Program-made: the position numbers and the translations under genes
Assembly: GCF_036669915.1 (NCBI RefSeq)
Contig: NC_089313.1
Span: 6,990,128 to 7,054,127, forward strand
Source: Pocillopora verrucosa
Taxonomy: Eukaryota; Cnidaria; Anthozoa; Scleractinia; Pocilloporidae
Reading direction: 5' to 3'
DNA: 64,000 nt
The notes under the pieces: generated by a model
Told to the model about the DNA's origin: nothing
Database searches by the model: none
The model's input: only the letters and a program-made list of their open reading frames with translations
In this document: positions 11,301 to 22,639 of the stretch, one piece after another
Layout of the letters: every line of letters begins with the position of its first letter
Position numbering within the stretch: position 1 is the first letter of the stretch

Positions 11301-13346
11301 AATGCCCGAGCGACTGAAATACAATTCCTAGGTTTCCATAACATGATGCTTCTCCTCTTCTGTCGCCAATTTCAGTTGTGATGACAAGCGCTTTTTGGAG
11401 ATACTCTTTAGCCTTGTCGTATTGCCCGAGCGACTGAAATACAGTTCCTAGGTTTCCATAACATGATGCTTTTCCTCTTCTGTCGCCAATTTCAGTTCTG
11501 ATGGCGAGGGCTTCTTGAAGATACTCTTTAGCCTTGTCGTATTGCCCGAGCGACTGAAACACATTTCCTAGGTTTCCATAACATGATGCTTTTCCTCTTC
11601 TGTCGCCAATTTCAGTTGTGATGACAAGCGCTTTTTGGAGATACTCTTTAGCCTTGTCGTATTGCCCGAGCGACTGAAACACAGTTGCTAGGTTTCCATA
11701 ACATGATGCTTCTCCTCTTCTGTCGCCAATTTCAGTTCTGATGGCGAGGGCTTCTTGGAGATACTCTTTAGCCTTGTCGTATTGCCCGAGCGACTGAAAC
11801 ACAGTACCAAGATTTCCGTAGTCAGTTGCTTCTCCTTCCCTGTCGCCAATTTTAGCTCTGGTGACGAGCGCTTTTTGGAGATACTCGTTAGCCATGTCAT
11901 AATGCCCGAGCGACTGAAATACAATTCCCAGGTTTCCATAACATGATGCTTCTCCTCTTCTGTCGCCAATTTCAGTTCTGATGACAAGCGCTTTTTGGAG
12001 ATACTCTTTAGCCTTGTCGTATTGCCCGAGCGACTGAAACACAGTTCCTAGGTTTCCATAACATGATGCTTTTCCTCTTATGTCGCCAATTTCACTTCTG
12101 ATGGCGAGGGCTTCTTGGAGATACTCCTTAGCCAAGTCATATTGCCCGAGCGACTGAAACACATTTCCTAGGTTTCCATAACATGATGCTTCTCCTCTTC
12201 TGTCGCCAATTTCAGTTGTGATGACAAGCGCTTTTTGGAGATACTCTTTGGTCTTGTCATATTGCCCGAGAGAATGAAACACAGTTCCTAGGTTTCTGTA
12301 GTCAGTTGCCTCTCCTTCCCTGTCGCCAATTTTAGTTCTGATGACAAGTGCTTTTTGGAGATACTCTTTAGCCTTGTCGTATTGCCCGAGCGACTGAAAC
12401 ACAGTTCCTAAGTTTCCATAACAAAATGCTTCTCCTCTTCTGTCGCCAATTTCAGTTCTGATGACGAGCGCTTTTTGGAGATACTCTATAGCCTTGTCGC
12501 ATTGCCCGAGCGAGTGAAACACAGTTCCCAGGTTTCCATAGCATGATGCCTCTCCTTTTCTGTCGCCAATTTCAGATTTTATGACAAGCGCTTTTCGGAG
12601 ATTCTCTATAGCCTTTTCGTATTGCCCGAGAGAGTGAAACACAGTTCCTAGGTTTCCATAGTCAGTTGCCTCTCCTTTTCTGTCGCCAATTTCAGTTCTG
12701 ATGAGAAGCGCTTTTTTGAAATACTGTTTAGCCTTGTCGCATTCCCCGAGTAACTGAAGCAACGTTCCTAGGTTTTCGCAACAGGAAGCTTCTCCTTCTT
12801 TGTCGCCAATTTCGGTTGCTATGGCAAGGGCTCTCTCAACATGCTCCTTCGCTTTTAGGTTCTCGCCAAGTTTATGAAGCATAATTCCGAATCTTGCGCA
12901 GGCGCTTGCTTCGCCAATTTGTTCACCAGTTAATCTCTTGCTATTAACTGCTTTTACGTAAAGTTGTCTGGCATCTGTAAACCTGTTTTGACTCTCAACA
13001 ATCTCTGCAAGAGCTAAGCTTATATCTCCTTCTCTTTCTAAGTCACCAGACTCGCTGTATAAGACAAGCAGTTTCCTTCCGTATCTTTCCGCACTTATGT
13101 AGTCAGAGATACGACGATAAGCCTTGAAAAGAAGTAAATTGAAGGCGCTGTAAAATTGTAGCAGTAGTGTTTTAAATTGGTCTTTGCTGTTTTGATCGGT
13201 GTTATTTAGCAAAATCAAACATTCGCTGCATATCTCAATGGCTTTCTGAATGCGATCTGAATTGAGCAGGAACAGGGCAACTAGAAAGGCGATGTTCATG
13301 AAAGCTATCATGGCTTCTGTCGTTAGATTTCCATTGCCATCCTCTC
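8309..13346 (-). CDS. TPR-CHAT protein (TTC28-like), 5' end not found
   Basis: A large exon at 13346-8705 is open from an acceptor (AACAG/GA) and ends at a strong AG/GTAAGA donor, not at the TAA that follows it in frame. A 22-codon terminal exon at 8375-8309 fits the phase and adds a charged tail ending in TDNQI. Residues are counted from the internal Met at 13311. Degenerate helical repeats cover 1-166, 22 exact 40-residue TPR units (EIGDRRGEASCYGNLGTVFQ type) cover 167-1046, more TPR-like helices follow to about 1100, and a C-terminal CHAT domain covers roughly 1240-1530. CHAT is a caspase-fold domain. The His of HFAAH is at 1390, but the LSxC position reads LSCSHSG, giving Cys1439 and Ser1440 (see findings). 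TPR-CHAT proteins annotated as TTC28-like are an expanded family in corals; their function is not established. The upstream exon is missing. Confidence 0.8.
10174..12813 (-). repeat. 22 tandem 120-bp TPR-coding units
   Basis: Exactly 22 units of 120 bp with no indels, each encoding a 40-residue TPR of the NLG-VFQSLGQYDKAKEYLQ type, lie inside the TPR-CHAT exon. Units 8, 13 and 18 share the DMANEYLQKALV variant, and units 9, 14 and 19 share KIGDREGEATDYGNLGTVFQ. This shows a 5-unit (600-bp) higher-order period. For example, 11221-11340 and 11821-11940 are nearly identical. Confidence 0.95.
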
Positions 13347-16300
13347 CTGTTATAAGGGAAACGTTATTTTAATAACAAAAGTTAACAGAATGACTCTGGA
13401 TTCACGATAAGTCACTACAAACAGGAACCCATATATGAAGTTACCAAAACGGGCTGGAAACTTTTTGTATAAAGCTGAAAGTGTTAGAATTCATAATATC
13501 GAATTAAAACAAAAAATAATAAGTGAAGAAGACGCGTGGATAAGTACAACTGGAACACATCAACGGATCACATTCGGTGAAACTTGTTTCTCTCTTAAGA
13601 GGGTAAGCTATCTTTGCGCGACAATCGACTCCTTGTTTTCCGAAGACACTGTCACGGTCACGGTCACGGTGAACTTTTCATTTTTCTAGCGGGTGTGATT
13701 TGCGTGATCGAAGCCAAAAATACTGAAAAAGAAAAACTAAGTGACTGTATTTCGGTTTGGCACGTCACACTTTCTAACCGATGATGGATTTGAGCATCCA
13801 AAAATGAAACATCTTGCTCTGTTTAACGGGAAACGTCAGGCTTCAGTATTCATCTCTTTTGGACCGGTTGGATTTGCAACACGAGATCGATCAGATCGAG
13901 AGTACAACTAAAGCTTCTGTCTTTAAACAATAAGCTTCTTATGGGTGGAAATTCACCCATTGTGCTCATAAACTTTTCATTTTCTTGCGGGTGTGATTTG
14001 CATCGAAGACAAAAATAGTAACTATTATAATAATACTAATAAAAAATAATAAAAAATTAAAAAAGAAAAGGACGCAGTGGATCTGTAATCTGCTCGAAAT
14101 TAACCACATCACTGGTGTTACCTTTGAAGGCGTTCATCCAGTTACTGAAATATGGCAACAAGAAAATTACATTACAGAGAGAGTGAGGTAGCTTGACTCT
14201 CAGTAATAATCAATAGTTATTGCAAATAGTTATTCATATTTCTTTTGAGGAGGGGAGAGAGGTGGGGGAAATGGACTGAACTACAGTTACGTTGTAGGAT
14301 CCCCGCATCCCGTATGCACTCTCCTGAAAACTCCCAACGGCAATTCGCGCTGATTTAACATTTTTGTTTCCTCTTTTCCTCAGACAATTGCGAGAAACTT
14401 GCAACTAGAGGGCACTAGCACCGAGCGATTATGTGAAAGATGAAAATTATATATGACTAAGGTTCTCCCTTGTCTTCGAAAAATAACAAAGAATTGCAAG
14501 CTTGACAAGCTTGCTTCCCGTTTAATTTAGTATTGATATCAACATTACGTGATTTCTCGAGATTCGGAAAATTTCTTTTTCCAAGTTTACACGGTCAAAG
14601 CCAAACAAGTCGCATTTGAGAACGATGGGCTCACTGTAATGGAAGGAGGGTCTCAATGGGGTGATGGCTTTTACGGCTAACGGCTAAAAGTTTGGCCATT
14701 TAACGGCTGACAGATAACATTATTCCATGAGTTGTAGCAAAATATTGTTGTCGCAAGCTATTACCAAGTAACGAGCTCACTTATCAGATTAATGTCACTG
14801 AAAACGAATCTATTCTTAGCTGATGAGAATGATAAACAATTTGTGAGGCCACAAAGCTTTGCGACGAATTCATTTCACTCTGGTGCCAATCTTCGCACAA
14901 CATGCCATGACTTAATAGTATCAGGAAAGGACAGGACAAATTAGTAATTAGCAATTGCCTTTGGAATTAAAAGGTTACTTATACCTCAAGTAACCGTAAA
15001 GTTAAAGCTTAAGTTACGGTAAAGTTATTCTAACAAAACAATACAAAATTATCAATGTCGCAGCTGATACTTCTGAAAGTGAAACGACAAAAACATTTTG
15101 CACTTTTCCCCTAAAAACATCTTGACTAACTTTAAAACCATATGATACTGTTCTGCACGTTTTTGACCGTATAAGAGATAGAGAAATGTTTTGGTTGTCA
15201 TTTTACCAGTAACCTGATGACGTGATGGAAGTAAAAAGATTGCAATCTCCCTTCTCCCACATTTATAAAAGGATTTAATTATGAGTTTGTGAAATCGCAA
15301 TGACAAAATATTTAGATTTCAAAGGGAATGTTGTTGGAGCTCATTTGAAAGCCTCACAATACTTCTCAACTAATTTAACGGCTGGGCTTCGTAAACTAAT
15401 TACATCTGAAAAGTAAGCGCAGTGATCAGTTACACTTCCTCCGGTTCCTCACAGAGAACTATGACATCTTCCTTCGTGAGCACGCGGTCATAGACTGACC
15501 TCTCTTCTTATGCGAGACCTTAGTACTTTCACAAAAAGCGAACAAGGTCACGTGAATTACTAAAGAAAATTATGGACACCGGAAAACCACGAACTGTAAC
15601 ACCGCGAATATCCTCTGACAGTAGTAAAGGACAGTCCGCATTATAAATATGTCTTGATATAGGATTCATTTTAGTTTTTGGCCACGTGATTGTAGAAACC
15701 ATCGGTTTCTAAAATTAAACAATGCTGAACAATCTTAGCTAATGAGGTTGAAATATATTGTATAAAACCATAAAGGTTTGAAGAAAGCCATTTAACGGTG
15801 GAGATATGAAGCATCCGTTCAACGGAAAAGACGCTTATACTGTGTATGTAAAAACAGTGAATTTAAGAAAGTTTCAGTTTCTCTGAGAAAATTAAAACAT
15901 CTCTCTTGGTGAGCGCGCAGCGTCATGACTTGTCTTCTTATGTGAGACTCTGGCGTTTTAACAGACAAAGAAACAGATTACGGCCTTAAGAAAAATATGT
16001 ACCGCAGAACCTAACCTGCAGAGCAGGCGTAATTTAGGCTAGCAAATGCTAAGTAATTTCATAACGAATATTATGGCCGCCATCTTTGATTTTAATGGCA
16101 GCGGAAGGCTGGGGAGAGGAAAAATTTATACCAAGGGGGCGGTCGACAGTCAAAAATAAGGAGAGGGGTGGGGGTAGGGAGTGAAGAGTAGGTGGTAGGG
16201 GGCGGGGGAGGGGGGAAAAGACTAAAAAAAAAAAAAAACGGTCGGAGTGGCTCGGGTAACTTGCTCGAAAAAAACTACATCATTGGTCTTCCATTTGAAG

Positions 16301-18130
16301 GCGTTAATCCAGAGACTGAAATATGGCAACAAGTAAATGACATCAGAGAGAGTAGCTTGACTTTGCTTGACTTTTCAGTAGAAAAGTAATAGTCATAATC
16401 AATAGTTCAACATATTTCTTTTGGGAACAGGCGAGAAGTGGAAGAAATAGACTGGACGACAGTTACGTTGTGGGATCCGCGTATCTGCAAGGCACGGATA
16501 TTTTGTTTTCTCTTTTCCTCGGGCAATTTCAAGAAAATTGCCATTGGAATGAGCGATTATTTGAATGATAAAAATTCAATATGGCTTAGGTTCTTCCTTC
16601 TTATCGAAAAGTAACAAACAATGAGCTATTGCAAGCTTGACAAGCTTGCTTCCCGTTTAATTTAGTATTGACGTCAACATCAGGGACCTTAAGCAGTCAC
16701 GATGGCAACGCCCAGGAAGACTTCGATTAAAAAAAATAAATTCTGCCTTTAATTAAATTTAAAAAATGGCCGCATGTGTTTACCGTCTCATACGGCACCA
16801 CACCTCTACTTCAGCATAACGTGATAAGAGAAGCGTTGAGTTCCAAATGGAAATTAAAATAATTTGCCGTCTCGGTTTCGGTTCGCAGACGACGCAAGTT
16901 GTGGTGATTTCACGTTGTTGTTTTGCATAGGACGGCAAAGAAATGTACAAAGTTTTCAAACGCACGTGCTAAGCTATTGTTCTGCCAATTAGATCTTTTG
17001 TTTTTCCATGTCCTCGTTGCCGTCGCCGTCGTGGTTTGCTTAAGGTCCCTATTACCTGATTTCTCCAAATTCGGGGAAATTCATTTTCCATGGCTACACG
17101 GTCAAAGCCAAACAAGTCGCTTTTGAGAATTATGGGCTCACTGTAGTAGAACGAGGGTCTTAATGGGGTGATGGCTTTTACGGCTAACGGTTAAAATTTT
17201 GCCTATTTTACGACTAATGGTTAACATCATTCCATGCATGAGTTGTTACCAGAAATTTTTTTTGAGTTTAATTTTGTTCACGACTAACAGTTAAAATTAC
17301 ACAATTTTTACGCTTAACAGTTAAATTTTTTGGGCGTTTTATGGCTCACGGTTAACCTTCTTAAGACCCTCAATCAAACACTGTTACCGCCAATATTTGA
17401 TTTGAAAAAATTAAAACTGTGATCCAAAGTATTCAACAAAACCACTGAGAATAGCAACTGATCAATTATCAGAGACGATCGAGAAAAAGATCAAAATGGT
17501 ATGTCTTTTTTTCCCTAAAGTGATTCATTATGTAGGAGACGTGAACTAATGATTCTCATTTCACAAAATGTTAAAATTAGAAATGTACCTCTAATCTTGC
17601 AGAAGATGGTGAGAGTTAAACTTCCCAGTTTTCATGCGACTGTCGAAAATTCAAAACGGAATTCGAATACTAAGGGAGAATTAATGAGAGGGAGATATGA
17701 AGAGTGAATCAGCATTTACTCAGAAGATTTAAGTGTTCCAATTCAAACGAATGAATTTCGGTTTTGTTCTGATCCTTCGGACCCTGATCCACTAGCTTGC
17801 TCCCCATAACAAACGAGACTTAGGTCCTTCATCAGCAGTGTAACCAGATTTATTCAAAGTAAATTTCGTGGTGAAACGAGAAAGCGTTTTCACCGGCGAG
17901 CACGACAATTACAATCCCCGACAATCACATGGAAAACTCCACACCCTAATACCTTACGATGAAGTACAATGCTTAACTGTGTTTGTGACGCTAGACGCGT
18001 GACACGTGACACGTGTGACAGAACAAGTTTTGTACGTCACACTTTTATAACCAATGATGGAATTGAACATGTCAAAAAAACTTATTTCATTCTTTTTTAA
18101 CAGGAAACGTCAGGCTTCTGTGTCCATCCC
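13347..18130. repeat. Repeat-rich region upstream of TPR-CHAT gene
   Basis: Composed of diverged copies of a few long units. Blocks at about 13.67-14.2 and 15.4-16.05 kb resemble parts of the 18.1-18.56 and 22.2-23.1 kb blocks, sharing GCACGTCACACTTT, CACGTGATTGTGGAAAC-like and GAGACTCTGGCG phrases. The segments 14.2-14.72 and 16.33-17.25 kb are direct paralogues, both containing GCAAGCTTGACAAGCTTGCT. No transposase or other coding sequence was recognised. A short hexamer run (CACGGT) lies at about 13650-13672. Confidence 0.6.
16682..17050. mobile_element. 369-bp TIR element (AGGGACCTTAAGCA ends)
   Basis: The ends are AGGGACCTTAAGCA and its exact complement TGCTTAAGGTCCCT. The terminal homology continues imperfectly inward (GATGGCAACG against CGTTGCCGTC). 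The flanking sequence is continuous in the paralogous copy around 14530-14560, where the element is absent, so this is a real insertion. There is no transposase frame, so it is non-autonomous. Confidence 0.8.
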
Positions 18131-19900
18131 TTTCCAAAATTGAAATTTCATCACAAGATCGATACCAGTAGAACGAAAGCTTCTTCCTTTAAACGGTAAG
18201 CTATCTGTGCGCAATAATCAACTTTTCATGAACTAATATGGAAAACTGATCAGCAGTTTACTCCGCAGTGAATCGATTTCGGTTTTGCACGTCACACTTT
18301 TATAACTTCAAATCGACCATACTATTCTTTCTGACGTGTTCAACTCTCCAAACTTAACAGCGAGTCACACAACGCGTGACGCTCTCATGAATTAATCGTT
18401 TGCTTTTTCTCGAGACGTGAGCTTGGACCGCCTCTGCTGACATCAGTAAAGGACATTCTGCATGATAAATATGTCTTAATATAGGATTGATTTAAGTTTT
18501 CGATCACGTGATTGTGGAAACCCGACATCAGTTTCTCAAATTAAACAATGCTTAAGAGCCCATGACTGTAAATATCATGAATCGCTGGCCAGGCGAAAAA
18601 AATCGAAAATTCTGATTATTTGCCTGGAAAACCCTTTTAGGGAGATATGTTCAAAAAAAAATTTCGAAGTTTGAAAAATCAAATGTGTCCGGGAAAATGG
18701 GGAAAAACGAAAATTTGGGTTTTTACCTAATTAATTATGCAAAAAATACAGTAAAATTGACCAACTTTAGTGTGCGAGTACTGAAGGAGGATGTTTGGTA
18801 AGAAATCGAGAGTGTTTTTACTTCAAAGTATAATTAATTTGATTTTTATTTGTGGCATTTTAAGGAGCTTTGGTTCAATTTTAAAATTCACATGATTTTT
18901 TAACAAAGTGCTGTCAAACGCTTGTTGCAAAAAGCGAAAAATCGAGCAACTTCAAGCCTTCAAAAAGCATCTTGGCATTTGAGAAATCATATCAAACTAC
19001 ATGCTGGCACAAAGTTTGGTCCTTATATGAAAATAATATGAAATAAAACATCTGGGTAATTCAGAAAAGTGCCAGCAAAATAAAAGAGTTTGCAACGCAC
19101 TGTGGCGAAGGTCAAGAATTTGCATGATGCAAATCAGTTGTAGAAATCGTACTTGAGAGCTACAAAGTAAACAAGATAGTTAAAGATGGTTAAAAAACTC
19201 TTTGATATGGAAGTGATATGAAATTATAGAATAGAAAATCCGCAGACATTGCTGAAGAGGGCTGTAAATTGATGCGTAGATACGAAATTTTCTGTTAATT
19301 TGAATTGCAGAAGACTGTTATTGTCGACTCGCTATTTCAACAGCGCTACCTACACCTAACTATAGATAAGGGCCGCTGTATAGTTCACCATTTTTGTTGA
19401 CTAGTGGTTTATTATCGACATCATTCTTAGTTGAATAGTTACGTTTTCTGCAACTGCGATAATATTCCTTTTGAAATATCTTGGATATCTTGGAAAAAGT
19501 TATGTGATTAATAAAAACCACGCAACACCGCAAGCTTCTGCTGTGAAGTTTTTCACCTCAAGATAACAGCCCAACTATTTTTATGCTATTTACTCTTATC
19601 TTTTTCGGAAAAATGGCCACATTTCTGTCATGAAACTTGATAAAAAGGACTTATGTCACGGTAGCAATTATACCGTGTTGTAGTCCGGGCGATAATTCTC
19701 TATGATGCAATCACGGTCTTTTTCTTAAAGGTAAACACGTGCAAGGTTTTTCATAGGGCATAAACAGAAAACGATGTCATTCTGTAGCTTTGCTTCTCTC
19801 CTTGGGGGGGGGGGCTTCATTTTTTTCCAGAATGGCAGCAAAAGTGAAACAGCAGACAGTCCCCTGCGCACAAGCTGTAACTTAGCAAGATCTCGTTGCT

Positions 19901-20212
19901 ATGGAGGAAGAATTTTATTTGTCAAATGTTAAGGAGTCTATTTTTGAGCAGTTAAATGTAACTCACCCTATTCATTACCAACAGTACAACATCTGTCCCA
20001 TGGTCGAGAATAACACACTCAAAAATCTCAAACTCGCAGTCTTAAAACTCCTTTGCGAGAGTTTCAATCTTGCATTACCACCTGGGGTTGATCATAGAAA
20101 AAAAGACATCTTACGTCGCTCTGCTCGAAGACCTTGTAGATGCTGCTCTTGCAGTACAGTTTAAAAGGCAAATGGCAAAAGGCTGCTTCAAAAAATTTAG
20201 TTTTATATGAAC
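19901..20212 (+). pseudogene. Frameshifted ORF inside long-TIR element
   Basis: The frame opens with MEEEFYLSNVKESIFEQLNV and runs to LPPGVDHRKK. At an A7 run (20098-20104) it shifts into a Cys/Arg-rich tail that stops at 20163. Reading one base out of phase after the run instead gives a natural helical continuation (SYVALLEDLVDAALAVQFK) to a stop near 20210. This indicates a one-base slip in a formerly longer frame, or an assembly error. The spacing of Leu residues in LKNLKLAVLKLLCESFNLAL followed by a basic segment is loosely SAP-like, but I do not recognise the family. It may be a captured host exon or an element protein. Confidence 0.4.
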
Positions 20213-20939
20213 GTTGATATAAAACGGGGGCCGTGGAGCATATTTTGGATCGGAGGAGCTATTGCAGTTCCCACGTAGTGTGAGCTCATTGGCACCAACT
20301 TATAATTATCTATGAGGGCCCTGGGGCCTCCCCTCCGAGGAGGGCCTCCTTTTGTCTGTTTCTTAGTACGCCTTTCTTAGTACAGAAAGACTGCTGACAG
20401 GGTGTCCTAGGGTATGCTCCCCCCGCAAATTTTGAAATCTAGAGCTTCTGAAATCACCGGAAACGCGTTTCAATCCAAGGAAAAATTTGTCAAATTTTTA
20501 ATACAAAGATTAAAATAAATAACAATGATAATAACAAATTGTTCTTGGTGGGGCTACAGCCCACTCAACCCCATAGCTCCCCGGTCCCCGTATTAAAGGC
20601 GCAAACTGGAAATGAAAAAGTCCCCTTCGAACCGCACTTGGCAGTCAGACAGGATCAGGCCGGCTGGATGTTGTTCGATATAGACTCATAAAATAATTTA
20701 TACAAGTAATATAAAACGAGATATATAGGACTGGATGCTTTAGAATGGAGTTTTGACGAAAAAAGGATTGTGTCCGCTTTACTCGGCAACTTCACCTTTG
20801 ATCCAACTTGACAATTGTCACGCAATTGAAACATTTTGCTTTTCGTCGAGACAGTTACGAGAAATGAAACAAAAAACTCATTGGCTTAAAAAACGAATTA
20901 AACGCTAATATATAGATTTAGCCAAGCCTAAAAGCGGAA

Positions 20940-21060
20940 CTCGCATTTTTTTCCCCGCACGTCTCAAGGGCACAACACCTTGCCCGGCCAGGACTAGAAC
21001 CCGGGTCGTCCAACTCGTAGCCCAGTGCACTGACCACTGGAGTACTGGACAAAGTCGTGG
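20940..21060 (-). repeat. tRNA-derived SINE-like segment
   Basis: On the minus strand an A-box-like TGGTCAGTGCACTGG is followed about 25 bases later by a B-box-like GGTTCTAGTCC, the arrangement of a Pol III promoter in a tRNA-derived SINE. No complete cloverleaf or anticodon arm could be drawn, so it is not called a tRNA gene. Confidence 0.45.
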
Positions 21061-21112
21061 CGTTGGCGTGCCCGCGGTACAGTTGACCACGCATGTTAAA
21101 AGTAGCACCTTG

Positions 21113-21347
21113 TGCGGTCGTACGGTCGTACGGTCGCACAGTCGCATGGTCGTACGGTCGTACGGTCGTACGGTCGTACGGTCGTACGGTCGTACGGTCG
21201 TACGGTCGTACGGTCGTACGGTCGTACGGTCGTACGGTCGTACGGTCGTACGGTCGTACGGTCGTACGGTCGTACGGTCGTACGGTCGTACGGTCGTACG
21301 GTCGTACGGTCGTACGGTCGTACGGTCGTACGACCATGCGACCGTGC
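21113..21347. repeat. 8-bp satellite (GTCGTACG)n
   Basis: About 28 copies of the octamer GTCGTACG. The central ~186 bp are perfect and both ends are degenerate. Each unit contains the palindrome CGTACG and two CpG sites. It is open in several frames on both strands (VVRSYGRT or VRPYDRTT peptides), which is an arithmetic effect of the 8-bp period and not evidence of coding. Confidence 0.95.
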
Positions 21348-22639
21348 GAGCATGTAGTTTGACATGATGTCACACATACCAAGACGCGTTTTGAAGGCTT
21401 GAAGTTGCTCGATTTTTCGCTTTTTGCAACAAGCGTTTGACAGCACTTTGTTAAAAAATCATGTGAATTTTTAAATTAAACCAAAGCTCCTTAAAATGCC
21501 ACAAATAAAAATCAAATTAATTATGCTTTGAAGTAAAAACACCCCCGATTTCTTACCAAACATCCTCCTTCAGTACTCGCACACTAAAGTTGGTCAATTT
21601 TACTGTATTTTTTGCATAATTAATAAGGTAGAAACCCGTATTTTCGTTTTTCCCCATTTCCTCGGACACATTTGATTTTTCAAACTTTAAAATAATTTTT
21701 TTGAATATATCTCCCAAAAAGTATTTTCCAGGCAAATTATCAGAATTTTCGATTTTTTTAGCCTGGCCAACGATTCTCTATATTTACCACGTATGCAATA
21801 ACATTGAATTTAAGAGAGTTTTAGTTCCTCTGAGAAAATTAAAACATCTCTCCTCGTGAACGCGCAATGCTATTGCTTATCTTTTTATGAGAGACTCTGG
21901 CGCTTAAACAGACAGAAAAAAGAAAAGATTTGTGCTCGTATGCCCGTCTATCGCGTCCTATTTAGGTCGACATTTTCAACAGTTAGTGGTCATATGATAA
22001 ACTGCCTATTGACTGATTTTGGTTGGGCCGGACGGGAAAATTTTTGGCTTTCGGTCATGAAGCAAGGACCTCGCTGCGCTCCTACCACTCAATCAATAAG
22101 TACGCAGTATCATTCGGTTTTGTACGTCACACTTTAATCACTCATGATGTAATTAAAAATGAAAAATGAAAAGAGTTATTCTATTTTTAATGGGGAACGT
22201 CAAGCTTAAGTGTTGAGTCTTTGAAAAGTTTGATTTACATCACAAGATTGATCACGGTACAACCTAAGTTTTTTTCTTTAAACGGCAACCTATCATTGCG
22301 TGACAATCGACTCCTTGTCTTCGTGAACTTTTCATTTCCAGCGGAGGTGATTTGCATGATCGAAGCCAGAATTGCTGAAAAAACTGAGTGACTGTATTTC
22401 TGTTTAGCACGTCACACTTTTCTGACTAATGGTGGATTTTAGCGTCCAAAAATGAAACATTTTACTCTGTTTAACCAAAACGACAGGCTTCAGTGTTCAC
22501 CCCTTTTGGAACGATTGGATTTGCTTGACGAGATCGATAAGATCGAGAGTATAACTAAAGCTTCTGTCTTTAAACAGTAAGCTATCCGTGCGTGAAAATT
22601 GACTCATTGAACTCATGAACTTTTCATTTTCTTATGGGT

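Larger units (their letters stand above)
18569..21787. mobile_element. ~3.2-kb element with 438-bp terminal inverted repeats
   Basis: The left TIR 18569-19006 and right TIR 21350-21787 are reverse complements along their whole length with scattered mismatches. Both contain GTAAATAT at the outer edge, TGGCCAGGC just inside, GGAGGATGTTTGG in the middle and CAAACTACATGC at the inner edge. The element interrupts the left arm of the surrounding inverted repeat, so it is younger than that structure. The interior has a frameshifted ORF (19901-20212), a tRNA-like SINE segment and an octamer satellite. No known transposase was recognised. It resembles long-TIR foldback or MULE-like elements in shape only. 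Confidence 0.75.

Noticed and set aside
10174-12813. Regular direct repeats resembling a CRISPR or satellite array
   Set aside because: The 120-bp units are coding TPR repeats with no spacers, in an animal gene.
20905-21446. Six overlapping open frames of up to 154 codons in the octamer region, on both strands
   Set aside because: An 8-bp repeat without stops is open in several frames automatically; the peptides are repeats of VVRSYGRT or VRPYDRTT with no family.
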